A DNA stretch of 64,000 nucleotides from assembly GCA_964450645.1 (NCBI GenBank), contig CAYVEB010000004.1, forward strand, positions 1-64,000, in the 5' to 3' direction. The DNA is from JAKSPM01 sp964450645. GTDB lineage: Bacteria; Bacillota; Clostridia; Oscillospirales; Oscillospiraceae. The notes under the pieces were generated by a model. The model ran no database searches and was not told the DNA's origin. It saw nothing but the letters and a program-made list of their open reading frames with translations. A program made the translations under genes and the position numbers. Numbering within the stretch: position 1 is the stretch's first letter; each line of letters opens with the position of its first letter. This document shows positions 36,075 to 44,161 of the stretch, piece after piece.

Positions 36075-36968
36075 CTATTCTCTGGACAATTCCAGCAGCT
36101 TCCGCATTCTGTGGTTGATGGCCGACTTGCTCGCCGGCGGGTCGGACATCAGCGCCAGCTCCGTCAAAGTCGCCTCCGGGTTTTCCTGCCGCAGGCGCGC
36201 CGCCTGGCGCAGCTTGTCCGGCAGCGTGGGTAAAATCCCCTTGGCCTCCAGGCGGCGGATCGCCGCAATCTGATCCTGCGCCGCGTCCACCACCTTGGTC
36301 AGATTTGCCGTCTCGCAGTTGACCCGGCGGTTGACCTTATTGCGCAAATCCTTTTCCACCTTGGCCTCCATCACGTACATGGCGCAGACCGGCGCGCCCA
36401 GAAAGGTCAAAAAATCCGCGATCAGCTCGCTCTGTTTGAAATACAAAATGCAGCTGCCGCCCCGATCCGTCCGTTTCGGGCTCCAGCCCATATCTTCCAT
36501 CAGCGCGTTCGTCTCCGCGCCGGCCTTCCGATGGTTGGTGACGAATTCCAAGTGGTAGCGCTTCTCCGGATCCGTGACCGAGCCGCCGGCCAAAAACGCG
36601 CCGCGCAGGAAGCTGCTCCGGCAACACTCGTTTTCCAAAATTCCAAAGTTCACGTGCAGCGTCACGCAGCTCTGGCGCTGAAAGCCATAGCTGGCAAAGA
36701 TTCGATTCAGCTTTCCCGGATCGGTGACGCCGAAGGCCATCTTCCCCCCGCCCTGCCCCGGAAGCATATCGAAGCCAAAGCCGAACGCCCTGCGGAACAC
36801 TTTGGGCAGCCGCGCAGCAAAATCCGCGCTCTCCGTGACGATCTTGATCTGATCTTGGGAGAACGTGTTGCAATACAGCAGCACCCCATAGCACTCCGCC
36901 AGCGCGCAGCACTTTTTGCCGGGTTGAGTCCTGCAAATTTCCGTTTTCACTCTCGCTGCAAATGACAT
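36075..36968 (-). CDS. whiA: DNA-binding protein WhiA
   Basis: 297-aa WhiA, with an N-terminal LAGLIDADG-like domain (SFLRGAFLAGGSVTDPEKRYHLEF, split here) and a C-terminal helix-turn-helix (ALTELALMSDPPASKSAINHRMRKL in part). WhiA influences cell division and chromosome segregation in Firmicutes. ATG at 36968 has AAGAGG 6 bases upstream, lying within the end of the RapZ-like gene, so the two are coupled. The usual yvcK between rapZ and whiA is absent. Confidence 0.94.
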   Translation of the reverse strand: MSFAARVKTEICRTQPGKKCCALAECYGVLLYCNTFSQDQIKIVTESADFAARLPKVFRRAFGFGFDMLPGQGGGKMAFGVTDPGKLNRIFASYGFQRQSCVTLHVNFGILENECCRSSFLRGAFLAGGSVTDPEKRYHLEFVTNHRKAGAETNALMEDMGWSPKRTDRGGSCILYFKQSELIADFLTFLGAPVCAMYVMEAKVEKDLRNKVNRRVNCETANLTKVVDAAQDQIAAIRRLEAKGILPTLPDKLRQAARLRQENPEATLTELALMSDPPASKSAINHRMRKLLELSRE

Positions 36969-36969
36969 G

Positions 36970-37371
36970 TCAATCCTCTTTCCACCGCCAGCGCTCCCGG
37001 TGCTCCACCGCGACCGGGAACCCCTTCGCCTCCAACGCCCGCGCCACCGCCGCCGCCATCGCCACCGACCGGTGCCTTCCGCCGGTGCAGCCGATGGCAA
37101 AGGTCAAATGGCCCGTCGCTTTTTCGGGATGCAGCGCAAGATACGCCTGATATTGTCGAACCCGCAGACACAGCAGGCGCACCGCCGCCCGCAGATAACG
37201 CCCGCTCTCCGGGAAGGAGAACACGTAATCCCGCACTTCCCCATCCAAGCCGGTTTTCTCCTTAAGCTCCGGCACGTAAAAGGGATTTTGCAATCCCCGC
37301 ACATCAATCACCATATCCGCCTGCGGAATTCCGTACAAAAACCCGAAGGACATCACGCAAATCGGTTCCAT
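36970..37371 (-). CDS. stand-alone RapZ C-terminal domain protein
   Basis: 133 aa matching only the C-terminal half of RapZ/YvcJ: VMSFGFLYGIPQADMVIDVR, NPFYVPELKEKTGLDGEVRDYV and the glycine-rich signature FAIGCTGGRHRSVAMA. Full-length RapZ is near 290 aa and begins with a P-loop ATPase; no Walker A exists between murB and this start. The ATG at 37371 (MEPICVMSFG) has a GGGGAT/GGCGAG leader. The C-terminal domain is the RNA-binding part in E. coli, so a function without ATPase is possible. It could be a decayed gene, but the frame is clean. Confidence 0.82.
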   Translation of the reverse strand: MEPICVMSFGFLYGIPQADMVIDVRGLQNPFYVPELKEKTGLDGEVRDYVFSFPESGRYLRAAVRLLCLRVRQYQAYLALHPEKATGHLTFAIGCTGGRHRSVAMAAAVARALEAKGFPVAVEHRERWRWKED

Positions 37372-37392
37372 CTCGCCATCCCCGTGCAAACA

Positions 37393-37425
37393 GTCTGCGC
37401 CCGCCGCCCCGCGCCGGGCGCAGAC
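37393..37425 (-). repeat. GC-rich hairpin between murB and the RapZ-like gene
   Basis: Perfect 10-bp arms gtctgcgccc (37393-37402) and gggcgcagac (37416-37425) with a 13-base loop, followed on the minus strand by TGTTTG. It lies 21 bases before the RapZ-like start and could be a weak murB terminator, an attenuator, or a scar of the lost N-terminal part. Confidence 0.6.
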
Positions 37426-37451
37426 TCCTTGGATCTTCCAAATCCAGAAAA

Positions 37452-38363
37452 CTACAAAAACTTGACCTCCGGTTCCAGCCAGATCCCGGAGCACTCGTGT
37501 ACCCGTTCTTGAATCAATTCCACGGTCTTCCTGACATCTTCGGCCGTCGCGCCGCCCAGGTTCACCACGAATCCCGCGTGCTTTTCCGACACCGCCGCGC
37601 CTCCGACGCCCGCGCCCTTCAGTCCGGCCTGTTCAATCAGCGCCGCCGCATAGCCGCCCGCAGGCCGCCGGAACGTGCTGCCCGCCGAGGGCAGATTCAG
37701 CGGCTGCGAGGCACGGCGCTTTTCCTGGAGCGCACGCATCGTCTTGCGGATCGCCTCCCGGTCGCCGGGCGCCAGCTCCAGCCAGGTGCGCAGAATCACG
37801 CCCTCTTTTTCCTGGAAGACGCTCTTGCGGTAGCCAAAGCCCTGCGCCGCGCCCTCGAACACTTCCGCCGTTCCGTCCAAGTGCAAAAACTCCGTCCGCA
37901 CCGCCACCCGCGCGATCTCGCCGCCGTATGCCCCGGCATTCATATAGACGCCGCCGCCGACCGTCCCCGGAATCCCGTAGGCAAATTCCAGCCCCTGCAG
38001 GCCCAACTCGCACGCGCGCATCGCCGCTTTCGCCATCGGCGTCCCGGCCAGAACCTCCAGCCGCGTATCCGACGTCCGCCGGATCCCGCTCAGGCACGTG
38101 CCCAGTACAATCACCACACCCCGCAAGCCCTCGTCCGGGGCCAGCACGTTGGTGCCCGCGCCCAAAATTACCGGCTTGACGCCCCGCCGGTGGAGCACCT
38201 CCAGCACCGTGCGCAGCTCCTCCGCACTTTTGGGAAACACCATCCATTCCGCCGGGCCGCCAATCCGAAACGACGTGTGCCGTCCCAGCGGTTCCTCCGC
38301 CCGCACCTCCAGCTCCGGCGCGCTTGCGTACAGTTCCTCCCGCAAAGCCTGATTCAAACCCAT
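37452..38363 (-). CDS. murB: UDP-N-acetylenolpyruvoylglucosamine reductase
   Basis: 303-aa type II MurB, reducing UDP-GlcNAc-enolpyruvate to UDP-MurNAc. FAD-binding motifs: PVILGAGTNVLAPDEGLRG, FAYGIPGTVGGGVYMNAGAYG; the catalytic serine region is PSAGSTFRRP and the acid near the end LIQERVHECSGIWLEPE. ATG at 38363 follows GGAGGGACCT. It starts a murB-rapZ'-whiA run, the remnant of the usual murB-rapZ-yvcK-whiA operon. Confidence 0.96.
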   Translation of the reverse strand: MGLNQALREELYASAPELEVRAEEPLGRHTSFRIGGPAEWMVFPKSAEELRTVLEVLHRRGVKPVILGAGTNVLAPDEGLRGVVIVLGTCLSGIRRTSDTRLEVLAGTPMAKAAMRACELGLQGLEFAYGIPGTVGGGVYMNAGAYGGEIARVAVRTEFLHLDGTAEVFEGAAQGFGYRKSVFQEKEGVILRTWLELAPGDREAIRKTMRALQEKRRASQPLNLPSAGSTFRRPAGGYAAALIEQAGLKGAGVGGAAVSEKHAGFVVNLGGATAEDVRKTVELIQERVHECSGIWLEPEVKFL

Positions 38364-38524
38364 AGGTCCCTCCAAATAAATAATTAATATTAGTATACCA
38401 CAAAATTTACCGTCTTGCAATCACAAGATCATCATCCCTCCGGCCATCTGGGTGGAATAATTAGCCGCGAACTTGTATACCCTAATGCGGATCCCTTTAT
38501 TGAAATGGCACGGGGAGGGCAAAT

Positions 38525-39349
38525 ATGCAAGCGATTATGCAAATACAGAAGCTACTGAAGGAAGTCAGCCGCAAAAAAGTCGGCATCTACGCGGCAAACG
38601 CATCGTTTTTTATCCTGCTATCCATTTTCCCGGCGATGATGCTGTTTCTGAGCCTGCTGCAGTATACGCCCCTGACGAAGGAGGCCTTCCTCTCCGCCGC
38701 CGAGGGGCTGGTGCCCTCGGTTCTGGAGCCGCTGCTGCACTACGTAGTCACCGATCTGTTCGCCAACCAGAGCATCGCCCTGATCTCCTTCACCGCCATC
38801 ACCACCGTATGGTCAGCCTCCCGTGGCGTCTACAGCCTGCTCGACGGACTCAACGTCGTCTACGGCCTGCGGGAGCACCGCGGCTACCTCTTCCGGCGCC
38901 TGGTGTGTATGCTCTATACCCTGCTGCTGTTCGCCGCGCTTCTGCTCACGGTCTTCTTATATGTATTCGGCCAGCGCATCCGCGTCTATCTGGCCGCGCG
39001 GCCGATTCCGCTATTCCGGCTGCTGCTGTTTTTCATCCAGCTGCGCTGGCTGGTCGTCTCGATTCTGCTGACCGCGCTGTTTACCATGATCTTTCTGGTG
39101 TTCCCGGATCGCAAGCTGACCGTCCGGGCCGTTTTCCCGGGCGCCGCCATCGGCGCCGTGGGCTGGGTGGTCTTTTCGTCGCTTTTCTCGTTTTATGTCA
39201 ACCGATTCGGTGGCTTCTCGCGCATCTACGGGTCTTTGAGCGTCATCGCGGTGAGTATGCTCTGGCTGTACTTTTGCCTGAGTATCCTCTTTTACAGCGC
39301 CCTGTTCAACGTTTACCTGGAGCGCTGGCGCGCTGCCCGCCGCACATAG
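38525..39349 (+). CDS. YihY/virulence factor BrkB family membrane protein
   Basis: 274-aa integral membrane protein of the YihY/BrkB family. Six hydrophobic segments and the family patterns AANASFFILLSIFPAMMLFL near the N terminus and WLYFCLSILFYSALFNVY near the end are seen. The biochemical role is unproven despite the old RNase BN name. GGGGAGGGCAAAT precedes the ATG. It is transcribed alone on the plus strand and faces DUF1540 across a palindrome. Confidence 0.9.
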   Translation: MQAIMQIQKLLKEVSRKKVGIYAANASFFILLSIFPAMMLFLSLLQYTPLTKEAFLSAAEGLVPSVLEPLLHYVVTDLFANQSIALISFTAITTVWSASRGVYSLLDGLNVVYGLREHRGYLFRRLVCMLYTLLLFAALLLTVFLYVFGQRIRVYLAARPIPLFRLLLFFIQLRWLVVSILLTALFTMIFLVFPDRKLTVRAVFPGAAIGAVGWVVFSSLFSFYVNRFGGFSRIYGSLSVIAVSMLWLYFCLSILFYSALFNVYLERWRAARRT

Positions 39350-39375
39350 CAAGGCAAGTGTTTTCTAGACAGTCT

Positions 39376-39405
39376 AAGGCGCCAAAACCGCGGTTTTGGC
39401 GCCTT
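39376..39405. terminator. 30-base perfect palindrome between convergent genes
   Basis: aaggcgccaaaaccg followed at once by its complement cggttttggcgcctt. It sits between the yihY-family stop and the DUF1540 stop, so it may end both transcripts, but neither side has a strong T tract. Confidence 0.55.
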
Positions 39406-39413
39406 GCGCTTCA

Positions 39414-39587
39414 TCAATATTTCCGCTCAAAGGAATTGCAGTCGGTGCACTCGACCACAGTGGGGTTCTCCTCGTGGGTGCCGACCTGAATCTTGTCCAG
39501 CGTGCAGTAGTTGGAGCTGTTGCAATGGTGCGTGCACTGGGAAACGGTGCATGCGATGCACTTGTTGGCGTTGGTGTTGCAATCCAT
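39414..39587 (-). CDS. DUF1540 domain-containing small Cys-rich protein
   Basis: 57 aa, MDCNTNANKCIACTVSQCTH at the start; seven further or included cysteines in the DUF1540 pattern (C-x2-C...C-x3-C...C...C-x2-C) ending CTDCNSFERKY. Such peptides are frequent in clostridia and are thought to bind metal; the function is unknown. AAGGAGGATACGATT is a strong ribosome site. The in-frame stretch further upstream runs into the MocR gene and is not used. Confidence 0.88.
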   Translation of the reverse strand: MDCNTNANKCIACTVSQCTHHCNSSNYCTLDKIQVGTHEENPTVVECTDCNSFERKY

Positions 39588-39642
39588 AATCGTATCCTCC
39601 TTCTTCTGAATGATACGCCTATTGTTCCACGCCAGAGCAAAA

Positions 39643-41019
39643 CTATGCGCGCCGCCACGCCTGATACAGCCGCGCCGCACCATCCGCCATCTGTGCTTGC
39701 GTCAGCGCGCCGAAGCCCAGCAGCAGCTTCCCCCCGTATTTTTCCGGCATCTCCCCGATGAAATACGGACTGATGGGATAGACCTTTACGCCCGCTTCCT
39801 CCGCCAGACGGCACAGTTCCTCCTCGTCCCGGCGCAGCTGCACAGTCAGATGCCGTCCCGCCGCCTCACCGATCAGGCGCAGATCGTCCCCAAATATTCC
39901 CAGCGCGTCTACCAAAAATTGCCGCTGCCGTTTGTAGTAGGTGCGCATCCGGTTCAAGTGCCTTTCAAAATGTCCCCGTACCAAAAATTCCCGCAAAATC
40001 AGCTGCTCCGGCGCCGGCACATCGCACGACACCCCCAGGCCGCTCCGGCGGTACAGCTGTAGCAGCTCCGGCGGCAGCACCATATACCCGATGCGCAGAG
40101 CAGGCGCGACAGTGCTGGAAAAAGTTCCCAAATAGATTGTGCGGTTGTGGCCGTCGATGCTCTGCAGCGGCGGCACGGGCCGGGCGTCGTAGCGGAATTC
40201 CGAGTCGTAGTCGTCCTCGATGATATAGCGAAACGCGCCTTTCGCGCTCCAGTTGAGCAGCTTCGCCCGCCTGGACATGGGCATACAGATTCCCAACGGA
40301 TACTGGTGCGACGGCGTCGTGTACAGCACCACATGGTCCAGTTCCTCCAGCGGCTCCACCATGACGCCCTGCCTATCCACCTCCGCCGCCAGGACTGGAT
40401 GCCCCATCCGGGCGAATCGCTGGTAGCAGCGGTTGTACACAGGATTCTCCACGGCGAAGCAGACGCTCCGGTCCATCATCAAGCCCAGCAGCGTGATCAG
40501 CCCCGCCGTGCCGCTGCCGATCAAAATTTGCTCCGGCGCGCAGCGCACGTTCCGCGCCTTTTGCAGGTACTGCGCCACCGCCTCCCGCAGGCCCGGATCC
40601 CCCTCGGCAGGACAGCGCTCCAGCCAGGCGGGCGTGGCAAACACCTCCCGCGCCAGCCGCTGCCAGATCGTCAGCGGAAACTGTGCCCAGGCCATGCCGC
40701 TGGGGTCAAAGTCCACGGCATACTGCCGCTTGGGTTCCGCCCGCGCCGGGCGATCCGCCGCCAGCGAGACCTTTTGAATTCGGTCGATCGCGCAGACCAC
40801 AAATCCGCTGCGCGGCTGCGCCCGCACATAGCCCTCCGACGCCAGCTGGCCGTAGGCCGCGTCCACTGTGTTCACGCTGATCCCCAGCTGCTGCGCCATC
40901 ATCCGCTTCGAGGGCAGCTTCCGCCCCGCCTGCCACTGGCCGCCAATAATCTCCTCGCGCAGCGCCCGGTAGAGCCGTTCATACATCGGGGTGCGCTCGT
41001 CCCGCTCCAAAAAAACCAT
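39643..41019 (-). CDS. MocR/PdxR-type GntR regulator with aminotransferase-like domain, lacking the PLP lysine
   Basis: 458 aa: N-terminal GntR winged helix (AGRKLPSKRMMAQQLGISVN...) and a fold-type I aminotransferase-like domain with YIIEDDYDSEFRYD. In this family the Schiff-base lysine lies in GTFSKxxxPxLRxGY; here the DNA at about 40087-40128 reads GTFSSTVAPALRIGYM, Ser for Lys. So it can hardly form an internal aldimine, though cofactor-like ligands may still bind. The target is unknown; it follows the Opu-like operon but a terminator separates them. Confidence 0.9.
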   Translation of the reverse strand: MVFLERDERTPMYERLYRALREEIIGGQWQAGRKLPSKRMMAQQLGISVNTVDAAYGQLASEGYVRAQPRSGFVVCAIDRIQKVSLAADRPARAEPKRQYAVDFDPSGMAWAQFPLTIWQRLAREVFATPAWLERCPAEGDPGLREAVAQYLQKARNVRCAPEQILIGSGTAGLITLLGLMMDRSVCFAVENPVYNRCYQRFARMGHPVLAAEVDRQGVMVEPLEELDHVVLYTTPSHQYPLGICMPMSRRAKLLNWSAKGAFRYIIEDDYDSEFRYDARPVPPLQSIDGHNRTIYLGTFSSTVAPALRIGYMVLPPELLQLYRRSGLGVSCDVPAPEQLILREFLVRGHFERHLNRMRTYYKRQRQFLVDALGIFGDDLRLIGEAAGRHLTVQLRRDEEELCRLAEEAGVKVYPISPYFIGEMPEKYGGKLLLGFGALTQAQMADGAARLYQAWRRA

Positions 41020-41072
41020 CTGGTCCTCCAGAAATAATCAAAAATCGTTTAGTTTATGGTATCAGATTTCAC

Positions 41073-41114
41073 AAAAAAAGTCAAGCCGGGCAGGCTGCAT
41101 GCTCCCTACCCGGC
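41073..41114 (-). terminator. terminator of the Opu-like ABC operon
   Basis: Arms gccgggcagg (41085-41094) and ccctacccggc (41104-41114); on the minus strand the stem is followed by TTGAC and seven T. Placed 24 bases past the ATPase stop. Confidence 0.8.
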
Positions 41115-41137
41115 CTAAAAATACCGATAATCATTTT

Positions 41138-41866
41138 TCATTCGTTTCTCGCCAGCAGCGTCCGGACAAAGCCGTTTGCCGGATGCGCCCGCAGCTCCTC
41201 CGGCGGCGCATACTGCTGAATCTCCCCGTTGTCCATGATGAGCACCTGGGTCCCCAACTTCAGCGCCTCGCGGATGTCGTGCGTGACAAAGACGATGGTA
41301 ATCCCGGTCTGCCGGTGGATACGTCGGATCTCATCTTGCAGCGTGGCGCGGGTAATTTCGTCCACAGCGCCGAACGGCTCGTCCATCAGCGCGATCTCTG
41401 GCCCCGCCGCCAGCGCGCGGGCGATGCCCACCCGCTGCTGCTGCCCTCCGGAGAGCTGGCGCGGATAGCGCTTTCGCAGCGATTCGTCCAGTCCCACAAT
41501 CTGCAGCCACTGGCTCACCGTCTGGGAAATTTGTTTTTTGTCCGCCTTGCCCTCCAGATTGCAGACGTAGGCAATATTCTGCTCCACCGTCATGTGGGGA
41601 AACAGGACGCTGCCCTGAATCGCGTAGCCAATTCCCCGGCGCAAGCGGATCGGATCCATCTGGCGGATATCGCGCCCGCCGACCAGAATTTCACCCGCCA
41701 CCGGTTTGATCAGGCCGTTGGCCATTTTGAGTACGGTGGTCTTTCCACAGCCGGAGGAGCCGATGATCGTGACGAACGCGCCCTTTTCCACGCACAGGCT
41801 GAAATCCGGAATGACGGTTTTCTCGCCGTAGGCCATGCGGACATGGCGGTATTCCAACGCGTACAT
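41138..41866 (-). CDS. ABC transporter ATPase, Opu-type osmoprotectant/quaternary amine importer
   Basis: 242-aa ATPase: Walker A GSSGCGKTTVLKMANG, signature LSGGQQQRVGIARALA, Walker B IALMDEPFGAVDEITR, D-loop and switch His FVTHDIREAL. It resembles OpuCA/OpuBA but stops before the CBS pair that senses ionic strength in OpuA/OpuCA proteins. ATG at 41866 (MYALEYRHVRM) lies 4 bases after the binding-protein stop with a GAGG site. Confidence 0.9.
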   Translation of the reverse strand: MYALEYRHVRMAYGEKTVIPDFSLCVEKGAFVTIIGSSGCGKTTVLKMANGLIKPVAGEILVGGRDIRQMDPIRLRRGIGYAIQGSVLFPHMTVEQNIAYVCNLEGKADKKQISQTVSQWLQIVGLDESLRKRYPRQLSGGQQQRVGIARALAAGPEIALMDEPFGAVDEITRATLQDEIRRIHRQTGITIVFVTHDIREALKLGTQVLIMDNGEIQQYAPPEELRAHPANGFVRTLLARNE

Positions 41867-41870
41867 CGCG

Positions 41871-42761
41871 CTAATCCTCACGCAGCAGACCCTTTTCCCG
41901 GAGGAACGTCTCCGCAACCTCCTCAGGGTCGGCACCCTCGGCCTCCACCTGGTAGTTCATCCGGGCGATCTCGGCGTCGGTGATCAGGCCCTCCATCTTG
42001 TCAAAGACAGCCTGCAGCTCCGGGTGATCGCGCAGGACCTCGTTGCGCACCACAAACCCGCAGACGTAGGACGGGTAGAGGCCCTGGTCGTCCTCCAGCA
42101 CCACCACGTCGGAGACCGACAGCTGGCCGTCCGTGGTGAAAATATTCATCACATCGATCTGCTTTTGCCGGATGGCGTCGTATTTCAGGCCGATGTCCAA
42201 ATCCATGGTGTCCCGGAACGCCAGGCCGTAAGTCTGGCAGAGCGCATCGTAGCCGTCCTCGCGCTCAAAGAAGTCGTACTCCGCGCCGAAGGTCAGCTGA
42301 TCCGCCACCGCGGCCAGATCCGAATAGGTCTTCAAGCCGTACCGCTCCGCGACTTCCCGCGTCACGCAAAGTCCATAGGTGTTGTTAAATCCGATCATGC
42401 CCGTCCAGGTCATATCCATCGCCGCATATCCGGCCTGGAGCTGGTCGAACATGCTCTCATCGTAGACGCTCTGCTCCTTCAGCACCGCGTTCCAGCCGGT
42501 TCCGGTATACTCGGGATAAAAATCGAACGAGCCGTTTTCCATCGCGGGCTGGATGTTGGATACGCCGCCGCCCACGCCCTGGGTCAAATCCACGCGCAGG
42601 TCCGTGTCTTGCTCGATAAGAGATTTCATCATATAGCCTAAAATATATTGTTCTGTCATCGGTTTTGTGGCCATATGCAGCGTCTGTTCCGATCCGCCGC
42701 ACCCCGCAAACATCGTCAGCAGCAGCGCCAGAACCAAAAGCAACGGCAGTTTTTTTCTCAT
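41871..42761 (-). CDS. lipoprotein substrate-binding protein, OpuCC/ProX-like
   Basis: 296 aa: signal peptide with lipobox TMFAGC and an OpuAC-type binding domain. It shows ENGSFDFYPEYTGTGWNAVL (the DxYPEYTGT motif of glycine betaine/choline/carnitine binders) and a C-terminal half with EDDQGLYPSYVCGFVVRNEV. The ATG at 42761 is favoured over one at 42776 because AGGAG lies 7 bases ahead. Exact ligand not readable. Confidence 0.9.
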   Translation of the reverse strand: MRKKLPLLLVLALLLTMFAGCGGSEQTLHMATKPMTEQYILGYMMKSLIEQDTDLRVDLTQGVGGGVSNIQPAMENGSFDFYPEYTGTGWNAVLKEQSVYDESMFDQLQAGYAAMDMTWTGMIGFNNTYGLCVTREVAERYGLKTYSDLAAVADQLTFGAEYDFFEREDGYDALCQTYGLAFRDTMDLDIGLKYDAIRQKQIDVMNIFTTDGQLSVSDVVVLEDDQGLYPSYVCGFVVRNEVLRDHPELQAVFDKMEGLITDAEIARMNYQVEAEGADPEEVAETFLREKGLLRED

Positions 42762-42772
42762 ATTTCTACTCC

Positions 42773-43411
42773 TCATATTTTACGGCCGGGACGGATCGCC
42801 CGCTCCACCGCCCCAATGAGCATATCCGCCGCAATGGCGAGCGCGGCGATGAGCAGACTGCCTGCCAGCGTCATAGCCTTGTTGTTGGTTGTAATTCCCC
42901 GGTAAATCGCAACGCCCAGGCCGCCCGCCCCGATGAACGACGCGATGCCAGCCAGGGAAATCGTCATCACCGCCATATTCCGCAGCCCGGCCACAATCAC
43001 CGGCGCCGCCAGCGGCAGCTTGATCTTCCAGAGTACCTGGGCGTTGGTGCTGCCCATGCCGACCGCCGCCTCCAGAAGCAGCGGATCGATGTTGCTAAGC
43101 CCCGTATAGGTGTTGCGCACCATGGGCAGCAGCGCGTAGACCGTAAGGGCGATGATCGCGGTCGTATCTCCGACGCCGGACAGAGGGATCAAAAATCCCA
43201 GCAGGGAGATCGACGGGATGGTGTAGATAAAGTTGACCGCGCTCATCACGAGTTTCGTCGTATGCGGAAGCTCGCTGATCAGCACGCCGATCCCCAGCCC
43301 CAAGACCGCCGCGATCAAAATTGAGATCGCGGACGTCCGCAGATGCTCCGCCAACAATTCCAGAAAAAAGCCGCCGCGGTTTTGAAACAGCTTCAAAATT
43401 TCCATGATCAT
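42773..43411 (-). CDS. ABC transporter permease, Opu-type
   Basis: About 212 aa, with five or six membrane segments and the EAA-like loop DPLLLEAAVGMGSTNAQVLWKIKLP. It is the first gene of the importer operon. OpuB/OpuC systems have two permeases; here only one gene is present, so it probably acts as a homodimer. ATG at 43411 fits GGGGGTG; a GTG at 43420 is also possible. Confidence 0.88.
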   Translation of the reverse strand: MIMEILKLFQNRGGFFLELLAEHLRTSAISILIAAVLGLGIGVLISELPHTTKLVMSAVNFIYTIPSISLLGFLIPLSGVGDTTAIIALTVYALLPMVRNTYTGLSNIDPLLLEAAVGMGSTNAQVLWKIKLPLAAPVIVAGLRNMAVMTISLAGIASFIGAGGLGVAIYRGITTNNKAMTLAGSLLIAALAIAADMLIGAVERAIRPGRKI

Positions 43412-43481
43412 ATTCCACACCCCCGCCGGTCAGCCGCGCCGGAGCAAACACCCTTCGCTCCGACGGCCAATTTTCGAATGT

Positions 43482-44033
43482 TTATACGTTTCTGCCCATT
43501 TCCTTCGCCCGTTCCAGCACGCCGGACGCCTCCAGCTTGCCGGGCGCGCCGATGCCGCCGGTCTGAAGGATGCCGCGATTTGTCCACTTTAGATAGTCCG
43601 CGATCATCTGATACAGATCCAGAACCGGCTTGTACTCGGCCTTATCCCCGTTGCCGCCGCACACGAAGAAATAGCTCTCCTTCACCGTCAGCGGGCGCGG
43701 GCCGCCGGAGCCGCCGTAGGCATAGAGCTTATCAATGGCAACTTTCACCTGCGCGGGCAGGCTGAACCAGTACAGCGGCGTGGACAGCAGCAGCACGTCG
43801 CATTTTTCCATCAGCGCGGCAAATTTGTTGAATTCCGGGTCTAGCGCGCACGCCTCGCCGTTGCTCCAGCAGGCGTTGCACGCCCGGCAGCCCTTCATCT
43901 GATGCTCCGCCGCATCAAAATAGAATATTTCGTGCCCGGCTTCTCTGGCTCCCTCGGCAAACGCCTCCGCCATCCGCTTGGTAATGCTGTTTTCCCGGGG
44001 ACTGGATGTAAGAATCAATACTTTTTTGCTCAT
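43482..44033 (-). CDS. flavodoxin-fold NAD(P)H-dependent oxidoreductase
   Basis: 183-aa FMN-binding flavoprotein of the NADPH-dependent FMN reductase type: MSKKVLILTSSPRENSITKR is the phosphate-binding loop, with STPLYWFSLPAQVK in the centre. A GCRACNACW segment with nearby cysteines is like iron-sulfur flavoproteins but lacks a full cluster motif. AGGAGGTTCCAATT is its ribosome site and an unusual promoter/operator lies at 44080-44107. Electron partner unknown. Confidence 0.85.
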   Translation of the reverse strand: MSKKVLILTSSPRENSITKRMAEAFAEGAREAGHEIFYFDAAEHQMKGCRACNACWSNGEACALDPEFNKFAALMEKCDVLLLSTPLYWFSLPAQVKVAIDKLYAYGGSGGPRPLTVKESYFFVCGGNGDKAEYKPVLDLYQMIADYLKWTNRGILQTGGIGAPGKLEASGVLERAKEMGRNV

Positions 44034-44079
44034 AATTGGAACCTCCTGTATTTGGGCGGCAAACCGCCTTGGTATGATT

Positions 44080-44107
44080 ATTATATCTGATTTCTTAGAT
44101 AAATCAA
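44080..44107 (-). promoter_or_regulatory. promoter with an inverted repeat in its spacer (flavoprotein gene)
   Basis: Minus strand TTGATT (44102-44107), 16-base spacer, TATAAT (44080-44085). Within the spacer lies TATCT-n8-AGATA (44084-44101), overlapping the -10, a fitting operator for a dimeric repressor. Confidence 0.6.
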
Positions 44108-44161
44108 GTAGTGAAAATAATCATACATAGTATGCTTCTCCTAACCAAGCGGCAAAAAATT

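Noticed and set aside
36970..37494. 174-residue version of the RapZ-like protein
   Set aside because: The additional N-terminal 41 residues run through the murB end and the hairpin and do not resemble RapZ; the ATG at 37371 is better placed.
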